Shown: positions 1-7,061 of the stretch, one piece after another | How the letters are laid out: each line of letters opens with the position of its first letter | Position numbering within the stretch: the first letter of the stretch is position 1 | DNA from: an uncultured Methanobrevibacter sp. | GTDB lineage: Archaea > Methanobacteriota > Methanobacteria > Methanobacteriales > Methanobacteriaceae | Length of the DNA stretch: 14,642 bases | Reading direction: 5' to 3' | Assembly (NCBI GenBank): GCA_904501935.1 | Contig: CAJGDA010000026.1 | Location: 1-14,642, forward strand | Position numbers and translations under genes: made by a program | Notes under the pieces: generated by a model | Databases searched by the model: none | What the model was told of the DNA's origin: nothing | The model's input: only the letters and a program-made list of their open reading frames with translations

Positions 1-1779
1 GGATGTAATTACAGTATTTTCAGGTTGGGTTTCCTTAACCCATTCCATTGAATTCCACATCGGATCGCTTGTACCTGGAACAACACCTTCGGAAGTCTGA
101 TAAGCTCCGCAAACACATGGAGTTATTAATGCAAGGATTACGGCAATTACGGCAACATATTTCTTAATTGGAACACCTTTACTGGATTGGGCATTTGATT
201 TAAGAACATATACGGATGCTGCTCCTGCAGCAACAAGAATAATGAATAATGCAATTCCTAAATAGAAATTCACTGTAGTTAATGGAATTGCAACGAATAT
301 TGCAGCCGCAGCTATAATGACCAATAAAATCCTATCGTCGTGCACTTTATTTTTAATATAATCCATCGCAATACCAACAAAGATACCGGCCAAAAGACCG
401 AATGGCAATACGATGGTAGTAATGAACCTAGAACCTCTAGTTACTGCAAGTGCAGTAAGAACTACCCATACTATAAATAATGTACCATATAAAACAGTTA
501 AACGTTTATCGGATAATAAATCATGAATCGAATCTAGATTAAAGCTACCTAAATTAAAGCCTGATTTAAGTTCATCATCAAGTTTTTTAGCAGAAGCTAC
601 TCTCTGGGATTTATGTGGTTTGTCACTTGAACTAACTACTGGAGTTTTATCCCCTCTGAGTTTTAACAATCTCAATCCGAAAGTAGCCAATACAGTTAAA
701 CCGGCGAAGAATACTAAAATACCACCTAAACCGTTGACAACACCATTAGTATTAGCCAAGAACATTGAAATCATACCACTTCCAAGCATAGCTGGAATTT
801 GCATCTCTGCAACAGAAACAAGTACGTTCGGGAATCCAGCAATGGTCCTTGAAGCAGATTGCAAGGAAAGCAAACCGAATAGATTGCTGAATAATCCTAA
901 AACTCCATCCAAACCTTGGAAAATAGCAAGACCTATAAATCCTACAACACCTAAAATCACAATGGATGTTAAATCAACTTGACGGATAAACCATTGAAGC
1001 TTGCTTGGATAATCACTTTGATTGTCGTCACCTATGTTAAAGTAATAGCAAGCGATTAAATACACAACTGCGAATATTCCCATAACACCTATGTAAAATA
1101 TGTAACCAGTCCATGATTGTGAGAAAAATCCAATTGCGATAATTGATAGAATTGCAAATAAAATTTTAAATACAATTTTTTTCGCCCTTATACTCTCCAC
1201 AAAGAAGAATATGAAGAACAGAGCCCAGATATAATAGAACATATCTGTATCGAAAAATCCTGGGAATGTGTGTGAAAAGTAGTTCGGAGCAAGTACAATA
1301 ATTAATGTTGCTACAATAGCACCATATTCATTAGTTAACCTTCTTGAAAAGATATACGCAGGTATTACAGCAAATGTTGATATGATTGCACCTGTCCAAA
1401 ATGCCACTTCCTTAACAGAATGATTTCCAAAGTATTTATTTGCTAAATCATGTAAGAACGAAGTAACATGGACAATACCCAGCTCATAATTAATTTTATT
1501 ACCCGTTGGAGCATACCTATGCATATCCCACTCAGAACCGTTAATCTGTTCATCACCTACAAAACCATGATCTACATAATCCTCAGTCAGCCTTAAGTTA
1601 TAATATGAATCCATTTCACTGAAATAAGGAAGACCTGAAGAATCAGTATATTGTTCTTTATAATCGTCAGAAATAGCATTTAAATCTGCAGCTGGAGTTT
1701 TAAGAGCAAAAACAACAGCTAATAAGATTAAAATAATAATTACTGACTTTGTTATTGTCAATATTGTTTCTCTATTCAT
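1..1779 (-). CDS. aglB: Dolichyl-phosphooligosaccharide-protein glycotransferase (AglB/STT3 family), C-terminus beyond the left edge
   Basis: This is the catalytic oligosaccharyltransferase that moves a lipid-linked glycan onto Asn-X-Ser/Thr sites on the outer face of the membrane. 593 residues are visible. After an N-terminal membrane helix (about 12-26) come the first acidic motif (E55-M-D57-S-Y-Y-N), the second, D177-T-D179, and many hydrophobic helices. S322-V-A-E325 matches the SVSE-type loop motif of archaeal and eukaryotic STT3. A charged stretch at about 375-420 interrupts the membrane part. The last visible segment (WNSMEW) normally lies shortly before the WWDYG sequon-binding motif, so the window cuts the gene just before it. 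The chosen ATG has GAGGG five bases upstream (1785-1789). An in-frame ATG at 1791 would overlap that SD and is less likely. Family assignment is firm; the glycan is unknown. Confidence 0.93.
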   Translation of the reverse strand, partial: MNRETILTITKSVIIILILLAVVFALKTPAADLNAISDDYKEQYTDSSGLPYFSEMDSYYNLRLTEDYVDHGFVGDEQINGSEWDMHRYAPTGNKINYELGIVHVTSFLHDLANKYFGNHSVKEVAFWTGAIISTFAVIPAYIFSRRLTNEYGAIVATLIIVLAPNYFSHTFPGFFDTDMFYYIWALFFIFFFVESIRAKKIVFKILFAILSIIAIGFFSQSWTGYIFYIGVMGIFAVVYLIACYYFNIGDDNQSDYPSKLQWFIRQVDLTSIVILGVVGFIGLAIFQGLDGVLGLFSNLFGLLSLQSASRTIAGFPNVLVSVAEMQIPAMLGSGMISMFLANTNGVVNGLGGILVFFAGLTVLATFGLRLLKLRGDKTPVVSSSDKPHKSQRVASAKKLDDELKSGFNLGSFNLDSIHDLLSDKRLTVLYGTLFIVWVVLTALAVTRGSRFITTIVLPFGLLAGIFVGIAMDYIKNKVHDDRILLVIIAAAAIFVAIPLTTVNFYLGIALFIILVAAGAASVYVLKSNAQSSKGVPIKKYVAVIAVILALITPCVCGAYQTSEGVVPGTSDPMWNSMEWVKETQPENTVITS

Positions 1780-2077
1780 TGAAACCCTCATTTACATTTC
1801 ATTGAATTTATTGCTTCTGAATCAAAAACAATAAATAAATTATTAAATTCAAATTTTTTAATACAAAATAAAAATATTGGAATTAAGAAAAATATTTTTA
1901 TTAGATTATAGATTTATTTTTTAACATTATTAAGTATTTTGCATAACTAAAAATTCACAAAATTGCAAAAACTCTAAAAAATTGTCAAAAACAATAGTAA
2001 AGAATGGAAAATTCCGTTTTAATAAATATAAAAATATTAAAAAAAATTGAGTTTAATTAAAATAAAATTAAAAAAGG
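1780..2077. other. AT-rich intergenic region between topA and aglB
   Basis: This stretch of about 300 bases holds the 3' end signal of topA on its right and must hold the aglB promoter (minus strand). It is almost pure A/T with many A-tracts. I see no open reading frame with an SD, no RNA gene and no strong TTTATATA box. Weak TATA-like sequences lie on the minus strand near 1830-1842 and 1897-1912, but I cannot choose between them. Confidence 0.5.
2059..2077 (-). terminator. Oligo-T termination signal after topA
   Basis: Directly after the topA stop codon the minus strand reads CC, six T, AA, four T, A, four T. Runs of T without a strong hairpin are the usual termination signal of archaeal RNA polymerase, so this is a plausible 3' end. 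No convincing stem precedes it. Confidence 0.4.
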
Positions 2078-4234
2078 TTATTGGAGTTTGGCTTCAAGCT
2101 CTTCAACAGAACAGGTGAACCTGCATTTTGGAAATCCCTTACAACCAATAAACTCACCATAACGCCCTGAACGTTTAAGAAGTGGTTTACCGCATTCAGG
2201 ACATACTCCAACCTCTTCAGGAGTATAAGGTTTAGTCTTATCTTTTCCGCAATTAGGATCAAGACATGCACGTTGGCGAGGTTTTCCGAATGAAATAATC
2301 GGAAGGCCGCATTTTTCACAAGTCTTTTTAAGGAAGTTGGTGCCTTTTGGAATTGAATAGCTTGTTGTACACTCAGGATAATTAGAACATCCTACAAAAG
2401 AACTTTTAGTTACAGGAGAATATCTTTTTACAAGCTTTCCTCCACAAGTAGGGCAAGTTCCGACAACATTGCTTTCCTGGAAGGATTCGTATAGTTTTGT
2501 ACCGATTTCCTTAGAATTCTTATCAATGTCTGTTAAAATAACATTGACTTCCTTTTTACCTTCCTTAATGATTTCTTCACAAGTAGAGCTATTATTGTCA
2601 ATTCCTTCAAGCTTATTTTCAAATTCACGAGTAAGTTCCTCTGAAGTTAAATCCTTACAGTAGGTACTCAAGGTATCAATCATGTTTTCTCCCAATTGAT
2701 TTACTTCAATCTGCTGGGTACCGTTAATGTATTTGCGGTCATATAATTTATCAATGATGTCCGCACGTGTAGCTTTGGTTCCAAGTTCCCTTTTTTCCAA
2801 TTCCTTAATAAGAGAAGCTTGATTATAACGGGCAGGAGGCTTGGTTTCCTTTTCATCAGATATCAAATCCAATACTTTTACCAAATCCCCTTTATTGATG
2901 TCCAAAAATTCCTCATCATCAATTTTCCTATAAGGATAATGTTCCATCCATCCCTTATGGGTCACTCTTCTGCGCTTAAAGCGGAACTTTTCACCTTCAA
3001 TATCCAAAGTGGTGCTCATGGTCTCAAATTTGGCCGCTTCAAAGAATACTGAAATGAACCTATAAACTATAAGTTCGTAAATCTTTTTATCATCTCTGGA
3101 CAATCCTTGAGGCAAAATTCCTGTCGGATGGATTGCAGGGTGAGCTGCATCATCTTTCTTACCGTTGTTTGGTTTTAATTTGGATGGAAGCTGTGAAATG
3201 TGCTTTTTAAACTCTCCATCATTACTTAACTGACCGAATATTGACTTGAAGTCAAGACTTTCAGGCAATTTTTCAGAAGATGTACGAGGGTAGGAAGTAT
3301 AACCTGAAGTATAAAGATTTTGAGCAATTGACTGTGTCTTTTTAGGTGAAAATCCGAATACGTTATATGCTTCGGACTGAAGGCCTCCCAAATTAAAAGG
3401 AACCGGAGGCTTTGTAGTCGAATTGGAAAAATTGATTTTGTCGACTGTAGCATCTTTTCCTTTGCATTTAGTCATTATCTCTTCGGCCCTTTGTTTGTCA
3501 AATATCTTTCCATCAACATGATTTACTTCAATTTTACCTTCAATAATGGCTTTTATTAACCAATAAGGTTCGGGAACGAAGTTTTTAATTTCTTTCTCTC
3601 TTTCAACGAGAATCGCCAAAGTAGGAGTTTGAACACGACCTGCTGACAATTTTAAAAATTTGTATTTGGCTCGACTTACGGATTTCATTAATGCTTTTGA
3701 AATGTTTACACCGAAATAATAGTCTAGGACATGTCTAGCAATACCGCTGTCAACCTGGTTCATGTCTAAATCTATTCTATTGTCATAAGCTTCGAGGAGA
3801 TCTTTTTTAGTCAATGTGGAAAACTTCATACGGGATATTTTGCTTAAGTCATTTTGTCCGCAAGCATATTTTAATGCATTATATCCGATTAAAGTTCCTT
3901 CAGTATCATAATCGCAGGCATGAATGTAAGAATCTGCATCTTTTCCAAGTTTTTTAATAGCCCTGACATAGTCTTTGGTAAATCCGCTGCCCCTTTTGTT
4001 GACTTCATAGGCAGGTGCCCAGTGTAGGTCAAAATAAACCTTGTCCTTAGGATTATCAGGAGTTAATGAATAAAGGTGTCCAACAGCAGATACAACGGTT
4101 ATGTCCTTTGAATCCTTTTTTAATTCCCAATACTTTACTTTTTTATTATAGACTTTCTTTTGTGCGCTTGGCGAAAGCGCTTTAGCTATCTTTTCAGCAG
4201 ATGTCGGTTTCTCACATACTATTACTTCATGCAT
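2078..4234 (-). CDS. topA: DNA topoisomerase I (type IA)
   Basis: This type IA topoisomerase relaxes negative supercoils by a transient 5'-phosphotyrosine break in one strand. The 718 residues hold a TOPRIM domain with E8 (in CEKP) and the acidic pair D108-Y-D110 followed by TEG; the SAGRVQTPT motif at 197-205; and the active-site tyrosine Y315 in SYPRTS. Three Cys4 zinc ribbons end the protein: C594/C597/C616/C622, C639/C642/C657/C662 and C678/C681/C698/C704. Length and layout fit archaeal topoisomerase I; there is no helicase part, so it is not reverse gyrase. The residue after the TEG triplet is Thr where bacterial enzymes usually have Glu, which I take as lineage variation. The ATG has a GAGGAG SD at 4241-4246 and a TATA box at 4285-4292, so it probably has its own promoter. 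Confidence 0.97.
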   Translation of the reverse strand: MHEVIVCEKPTSAEKIAKALSPSAQKKVYNKKVKYWELKKDSKDITVVSAVGHLYSLTPDNPKDKVYFDLHWAPAYEVNKRGSGFTKDYVRAIKKLGKDADSYIHACDYDTEGTLIGYNALKYACGQNDLSKISRMKFSTLTKKDLLEAYDNRIDLDMNQVDSGIARHVLDYYFGVNISKALMKSVSRAKYKFLKLSAGRVQTPTLAILVEREKEIKNFVPEPYWLIKAIIEGKIEVNHVDGKIFDKQRAEEIMTKCKGKDATVDKINFSNSTTKPPVPFNLGGLQSEAYNVFGFSPKKTQSIAQNLYTSGYTSYPRTSSEKLPESLDFKSIFGQLSNDGEFKKHISQLPSKLKPNNGKKDDAAHPAIHPTGILPQGLSRDDKKIYELIVYRFISVFFEAAKFETMSTTLDIEGEKFRFKRRRVTHKGWMEHYPYRKIDDEEFLDINKGDLVKVLDLISDEKETKPPARYNQASLIKELEKRELGTKATRADIIDKLYDRKYINGTQQIEVNQLGENMIDTLSTYCKDLTSEELTREFENKLEGIDNNSSTCEEIIKEGKKEVNVILTDIDKNSKEIGTKLYESFQESNVVGTCPTCGGKLVKRYSPVTKSSFVGCSNYPECTTSYSIPKGTNFLKKTCEKCGLPIISFGKPRQRACLDPNCGKDKTKPYTPEEVGVCPECGKPLLKRSGRYGEFIGCKGFPKCRFTCSVEELEAKLQ

Positions 4235-4284
4235 AATATACTCCTCAAAAAAAATGATACTGAATTTAATTTAAACTAATATCT

Positions 4285-4292
4285 AATATAAA
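4285..4292 (-). promoter_or_regulatory. Probable TATA box of topA
   Basis: The minus strand reads TTTATATT, preceded by T-rich sequence, 51 bases before the topA start codon. Transcription starting about 25 bases downstream would give a leader of some 25 bases containing the GAGGAG SD. Spacing and sequence fit an archaeal promoter. Confidence 0.55.
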
Positions 4293-4344
4293 AAGATTTC
4301 TATGAAAAAAAAGTTTATTTGAAAATTAGAAAAATAGTTGAATT

Positions 4345-4491
4345 TTAAAGTTCTTCATTGTAAAAACGATAAAAATCAGCGCAAAAATCACAGATTGGAT
4401 ATTTGCCATAACGATAGTAACCAAGTTCTGCTTTATTCATATCAAACTTTTTACCACAAATAAAACAAGTCTCGATTTTTTCTTCTGACAT
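4345..4491 (-). CDS. Small zinc-finger protein of 48 residues, function unknown
   Basis: A short frame encodes 48 residues with two CxxC knuckles: C9-x2-C12 near the start and C34-x2-C37 near the end, 21 residues apart, consistent with one four-Cys zinc site. The spacer is rich in Tyr and Lys (GYYRYGKYP) and the tail is acidic/aromatic (DFYRFYNEEL). There are no membrane segments. The ATG has an AGGT-type SD a few bases upstream. It sits in line with serB (43 bases before it) and topA (110 bases after it) on the same strand, among genes for transcription initiation and DNA topology. The size suggests a nucleic-acid- or protein-binding zinc ribbon, but I do not recognise a named family. That it is a real gene rests on the Cys pattern, SD and good fit between neighbours. 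Confidence 0.8.
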   Translation of the reverse strand: MSEEKIETCFICGKKFDMNKAELGYYRYGKYPICDFCADFYRFYNEEL

Positions 4492-4499
4492 GTTAAAAC

Positions 4500-4542
4500 C
4501 TAAAAAAAAAAATAAAAATAGTAGGTTAAAGAATTTAACCTA
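4500..4542 (-). terminator. Hairpin plus T-tract overlapping the serB stop codon
   Basis: A perfect inverted repeat, TAGGTTAAA (4522-4530) and TTTAACCTA (4534-4542), encloses a three-base loop. On the minus strand it is followed within a few bases by a tract of T interrupted once by A (about 4500-4517). The serB stop codon (4535-4537) lies in the stem. The layout is that of an intrinsic terminator, though the stem is mostly A/T. It lies directly before the small zinc-finger gene, so it may give partial termination inside the run. Confidence 0.6.
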
Positions 4543-6208
4543 TATTATATTTTTGCAAGAGTAAAATCTCTTCAGTAGAGACTTTTCCACCTTGTTTAAA
4601 TTTAGCAAAGATTTCTTCAGCTCTTTCTTTTTCTTCACGGTTTTTGTTGGATCCACCGGAAGGTTTGTTATCGTTTTTCCTCTTTTTAGGTTTGTTTGAA
4701 CCTAATTTTTTGTTGATAACATGGATGTCACTTAAGATGACTTTGAACTCTTCATGTTTAGCGGAAGCGTTTTTACGTGCTTCAATGAATTTTTTGTGAG
4801 CTTCGTCAGCTGCAGTTCTGATGTCATCGGTTTTTCTGAAGTAGGTGAGCATTTCTTCGTGAGCTGCTTGAGCTTGTTCGGAAAGTTCAATGACTTTTTG
4901 GTGCTCTTCTTCAGATTGTTTTTTAAGTTCTTGAGCTTCAGATTTAACGGATTCATCTTCATGAATTTCCATTAATTGTTTTCTGAGATCATTTGCATTT
5001 TTAACAAGCTGATTTTCTTTTTTAATGTCTAAAACGCGAGTTTCAATGATTTTATCAATCTTTTTGATTTCATTTTCTATCTTGATTTTGTCACGTTTTC
5101 CTGAAGACCATTCTAAACTTTTAATTTTATTATTTGCTTCATTACGGGCTTTTTTAGCTTCTTCAACTTGTTTGTTGATTTCATTACGCTCGTTTCTGTA
5201 TTCAATAGCTTTGTTTAAGTTTTCTTTTAAAGATGCATTTAATTCATCTCTAATTTTACGTTGTTCTTTAGCTATTTTGTTGAATTCTTCCCTTTCTTCA
5301 GCAACTTTGGAGATTTCAGCTTCTTTTTCATCTTTTTGTTTTCTTACGCCTTCCATAGTGTCGGCGAGAACAAAATTGGATTCAGGAAGACCTTTATCAG
5401 CTTTTTTAGGTTTGGCTTTAGGTTTTTCTTCTTTAACTTCTTCAGCTTCAGCTTCTTCTTCAGCTTCGGATTCTTCAACTGCTTCTTCTTCAACAGTTTC
5501 GGTTTCTTCAGCTTCTTCAGCTTCAGCTTCTTGAGCTACTTCTTCTTCTACAGTTTCAGTTTCAGCATCATCAGTGGTTAATTGATTTAGAATTTCACAT
5601 AAGACTTTGCATAAGTCTTTTTCATCTACTACAATATCAGCAATTTCTTTTACGGAGTCTTTTGCATTGAATGCAATTCCGCAACCTGCTGATTCAATCA
5701 TGGAAATGTCGTTAGCGCCATCCCCAACAGCAACTACTTCATCTAAAGTAATTCCTGCTTCTTCAACATGGTCTTTTAATACGTCTAATTTAGTACCGGA
5801 TACTAAAGGACCAGTCACTTCGCCAGTTAATTTACCATCTTCGACTGTGAAACTATTAGTATAAACTGTGTCAACTCCGAGTTTATCTTTAACTTTATCA
5901 GCCACTACATCAAAACTACCACTAATGATAGCTACATCTACATCTTTATCTTTAAGACATTTGACGGTTTTGCAAGCACCAGGCATTAATGGAAGATCAT
6001 CTGCAACTTTTTCGATATCTTCAATAGAAGTTCCTTCGAGAAGTTGTACTCTGTCTTTAATTGCAGTTTCAAAGTCAATTTCACCTTGCATAGCTTTTTC
6101 AGTGATTGAAGCTATGTCCTCTTCAACATTTGCTAATTTTCCTATCTCATCTATTGCTTCACCATCAATAATAACGTTGTCTAAGTCAAATACTACAAGT
6201 TTAATCAA
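4535..6208 (-). CDS. serB: Phosphoserine phosphatase (HAD) fused to a long coiled-coil domain
   Basis: Residues 1-210 form a HAD-superfamily phosphatase of the SerB type, which dephosphorylates phosphoserine to serine. Visible are motif I D8-L-D10 (nucleophile and acid/base), E17, motif II S96 in IISGSFD, a lysine at about 140-146, and motif IV G-D163-G-A-N-D167. An acidic Glu/Ala-rich linker (about 213-260) and a Lys/Pro stretch follow. Then comes a roughly 220-residue highly charged helical region (about 285-510) with heptad character, a basic patch (KPKKRK) and a short C-terminal helix pair (AEEIFAKFKQGG...). The C-terminal half resembles the archaeal coiled-coil proteins of COG1340. The protein, 557 residues, is more than twice the usual SerB length. 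The TTG start is chosen because the motif I strand begins there and GGTGGT (6213-6218) is placed to serve it. It is probably co-transcribed and translationally coupled with tbp. Confidence 0.88.
   Translation of the reverse strand: MIKLVVFDLDNVIIDGEAIDEIGKLANVEEDIASITEKAMQGEIDFETAIKDRVQLLEGTSIEDIEKVADDLPLMPGACKTVKCLKDKDVDVAIISGSFDVVADKVKDKLGVDTVYTNSFTVEDGKLTGEVTGPLVSGTKLDVLKDHVEEAGITLDEVVAVGDGANDISMIESAGCGIAFNAKDSVKEIADIVVDEKDLCKVLCEILNQLTTDDAETETVEEEVAQEAEAEEAEETETVEEEAVEESEAEEEAEAEEVKEEKPKAKPKKADKGLPESNFVLADTMEGVRKQKDEKEAEISKVAEEREEFNKIAKEQRKIRDELNASLKENLNKAIEYRNERNEINKQVEEAKKARNEANNKIKSLEWSSGKRDKIKIENEIKKIDKIIETRVLDIKKENQLVKNANDLRKQLMEIHEDESVKSEAQELKKQSEEEHQKVIELSEQAQAAHEEMLTYFRKTDDIRTAADEAHKKFIEARKNASAKHEEFKVILSDIHVINKKLGSNKPKKRKNDNKPSGGSNKNREEKERAEEIFAKFKQGGKVSTEEILLLQKYNIG
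5437..5566 (-). repeat. Low-complexity GAA/GCT repeat coding for the SerB acidic linker
   Basis: Here the serB frame is almost entirely GAA, GCT and GTT-type codons. Two imperfect copies of a unit of about 20 residues starting with TETVEEE can be seen, each followed by Glu/Ala runs. Such tracts commonly change length by slippage. It makes a flexible, strongly acidic spacer between the phosphatase and the coiled coil. Confidence 0.6.
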
Positions 6209-6212
6209 TAAT

Positions 6213-6218
6213 ACCACC
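6213..6218 (-). promoter_or_regulatory. Shine-Dalgarno site fixing the TTG start of serB
   Basis: GGTGGT on the minus strand lies four bases before the TTG at 6208 and two bases after the tbp stop codon (6221-6223). This favours TTG 6208 over the upstream in-frame TTG at 6220, which overlaps the SD, and suggests that ribosomes finishing tbp re-initiate on serB. Confidence 0.6.
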
Positions 6219-6220
6219 AA

Positions 6221-6766
6221 TTATATTAAATCTAGCTCACTTAATCTATCGTAAGCTCTTTCAACGCCTAATTTAGCGTCGCTTTTTGTTTTAGCCCCAG
6301 TACATACAACTTTACCAGAACCAAACAATAATAAGACCACTTTAGGATCAGATAATCTGTATACTAAACCTGGGAATTGTTCAGGTTCGTATTCTGTATC
6401 TTCAAGTTCTAAAGCTACAGCCTCTAAGTTTAATGTGGATTCCAAATTTGCAGAAGCCACAATGTTTTGAATTTTAATTTCGAATTCGTGAGGAATTTCA
6501 GTATCAATAGTCCTCATTAAATCGACAGTCTTTTTGATTGCCAATTTAGAATCATCTATAGATTTTGCTCCAGTACAAACAAGCTTACCAGAGCTAAATA
6601 TTAATGCTGCTGTTTTGGGATCTTTAAGTTTAAACACTAATCCCGGAAACTGTTCACGATTAAAATTAACCCCTTCTAAAGCTTGGGACACTTCAGTAAG
6701 AACAATGTCTTTACCAATGCTTGCAGAAGCAACAATGTTTTCAATTTTAATTTCAACATCGGTCAA
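6221..6766 (-). CDS. tbp: TATA-box-binding protein (TBP)
   Basis: TBP binds and bends the archaeal TATA box and recruits TFB and RNA polymerase. The 181 residues are two direct repeats of the TBP fold, about 7-90 and 97-178. Each carries the same landmarks: IxNIVASA near its start, EQFPGLV(F/Y)(K/R)L in the middle, and (S/G)SGK(L/V)VCTGAK at the end. Length equals that of other archaeal TBPs, and there is no long acidic tail. The start is TTG, with GGAGGT six bases upstream; no ATG would leave the first repeat whole. The gene has its own TATA box at 6866-6873 and is followed two bases later by the serB SD, so tbp-serB is very probably one transcript. Confidence 0.98.
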   Translation of the reverse strand: MTDVEIKIENIVASASIGKDIVLTEVSQALEGVNFNREQFPGLVFKLKDPKTAALIFSSGKLVCTGAKSIDDSKLAIKKTVDLMRTIDTEIPHEFEIKIQNIVASANLESTLNLEAVALELEDTEYEPEQFPGLVYRLSDPKVVLLLFGSGKVVCTGAKTKSDAKLGVERAYDRLSELDLI

Positions 6767-6772
6767 TTTAAA

Positions 6773-6778
6773 ACCTCC
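6773..6778 (-). promoter_or_regulatory. Strong Shine-Dalgarno site fixing the TTG start of tbp
   Basis: GGAGGT on the minus strand is separated by six bases from the TTG at 6766. This is the best SD in the left half of the window and settles the non-ATG start of tbp. Confidence 0.8.
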
Positions 6779-6865
6779 AATTCATTATTAAAAGTAGAAT
6801 AGTAAAATTTAAAAAAACAAAAAAATTAGTTAAATTTTTACTAATAAAGTATTTAATTTAAATAG

Positions 6866-6873
6866 TATATAAA
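6866..6873 (-). promoter_or_regulatory. TATA box of tbp
   Basis: The minus strand reads TTTATATA followed by CT, a near-ideal methanogen TATA box, 100 bases before the tbp start codon. Transcription would begin near 6840 and leave an A/T-rich leader of about 75 bases. Confidence 0.65.
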
Positions 6874-6899
6874 GGTATGTTTATTTAAATGAAATTTGG

Positions 6900-6921
6900 A
6901 ATTTTCAAAAAATTTTCAAAA
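6900..6921. repeat. Tandem 11-base duplication upstream of the tbp promoter
   Basis: AATTTTCAAAA occurs twice in a row (6900-6910 and 6911-6921). Each copy contains the near-palindrome TTTTCAAAA, and the 11-base period places both copies on the same face of the helix. The pair lies about 27 bases upstream of the tbp TATA box. It could be a binding site for a regulator, or simple low-complexity DNA. Confidence 0.4.
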
Positions 6922-6973
6922 AAATAAATTAAAATGAAAGTTAATTTTAAACTAAATTATACTCATTTAAATA

Positions 6974-6986
6974 ATACATAATGTAT
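6974..6986. repeat. Perfect short palindrome upstream of the glycosyltransferase promoter
   Basis: ATACAT and ATGTAT flank a single A, giving a 6-1-6 inverted repeat 24 bases before the plus-strand TATA box. Its position fits an operator or activator site, but in such A/T-rich DNA it may be chance. Confidence 0.3.
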
Positions 6987-7010
6987 CTTTTAACAAATCA
7001 TAAAAATTGA

Positions 7011-7018
7011 TTTATATT
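7011..7018 (+). promoter_or_regulatory. Probable TATA box of the glycosyltransferase gene
   Basis: TTTATATT lies about 45-50 bases before the ATG at 7062. Transcription from about 7040 would give a leader of some 20 bases carrying the GAGGT SD at 7049-7053. Confidence 0.55.
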
Positions 7019-7061
7019 ATGTGCATTAAATCTAATAATAATAGTTTAGAGGTAAAAATAA

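Larger units (their letters stand above)
6767..7061. other. Divergent intergenic region between tbp and the glycosyltransferase gene
   Basis: These 295 bases of A/T-rich DNA hold both divergent promoters: the tbp TATA box at 6866-6873 (minus) and the glycosyltransferase TATA box at 7011-7018 (plus). Between them are an 11-base tandem duplication (6900-6921) and a short perfect palindrome (6974-6986). No coding frame or RNA gene is evident. The tbp leader would be about 75 bases, longer than the others in this window. Confidence 0.7.

Noticed and set aside
620..982. A 120-residue plus-strand frame
   Set aside because: It is antisense to the aglB frame, whose SVAE and DXD motifs prove the minus strand is coding; no SD and no recognisable domain.
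1780..2077. Hidden RNA gene or CRISPR fragment in the topA-aglB gap
   Set aside because: The A-tracts do not form regular repeats with spacers, and there is no G/C-rich island as expected for structured RNA in such an AT-rich genome.
2080..2105. Possible stem near the end of topA
   Set aside because: Only three bases pair before a mismatch; it is not better than expected by chance.
5025..5864. Long Ser/Phe-rich plus-strand frames opposite serB
   Set aside because: They are the antisense of GAA/AAA/GCT-rich coiled-coil codons; they overlap each other in two frames, lack SDs and show only low-complexity Ser/Phe.
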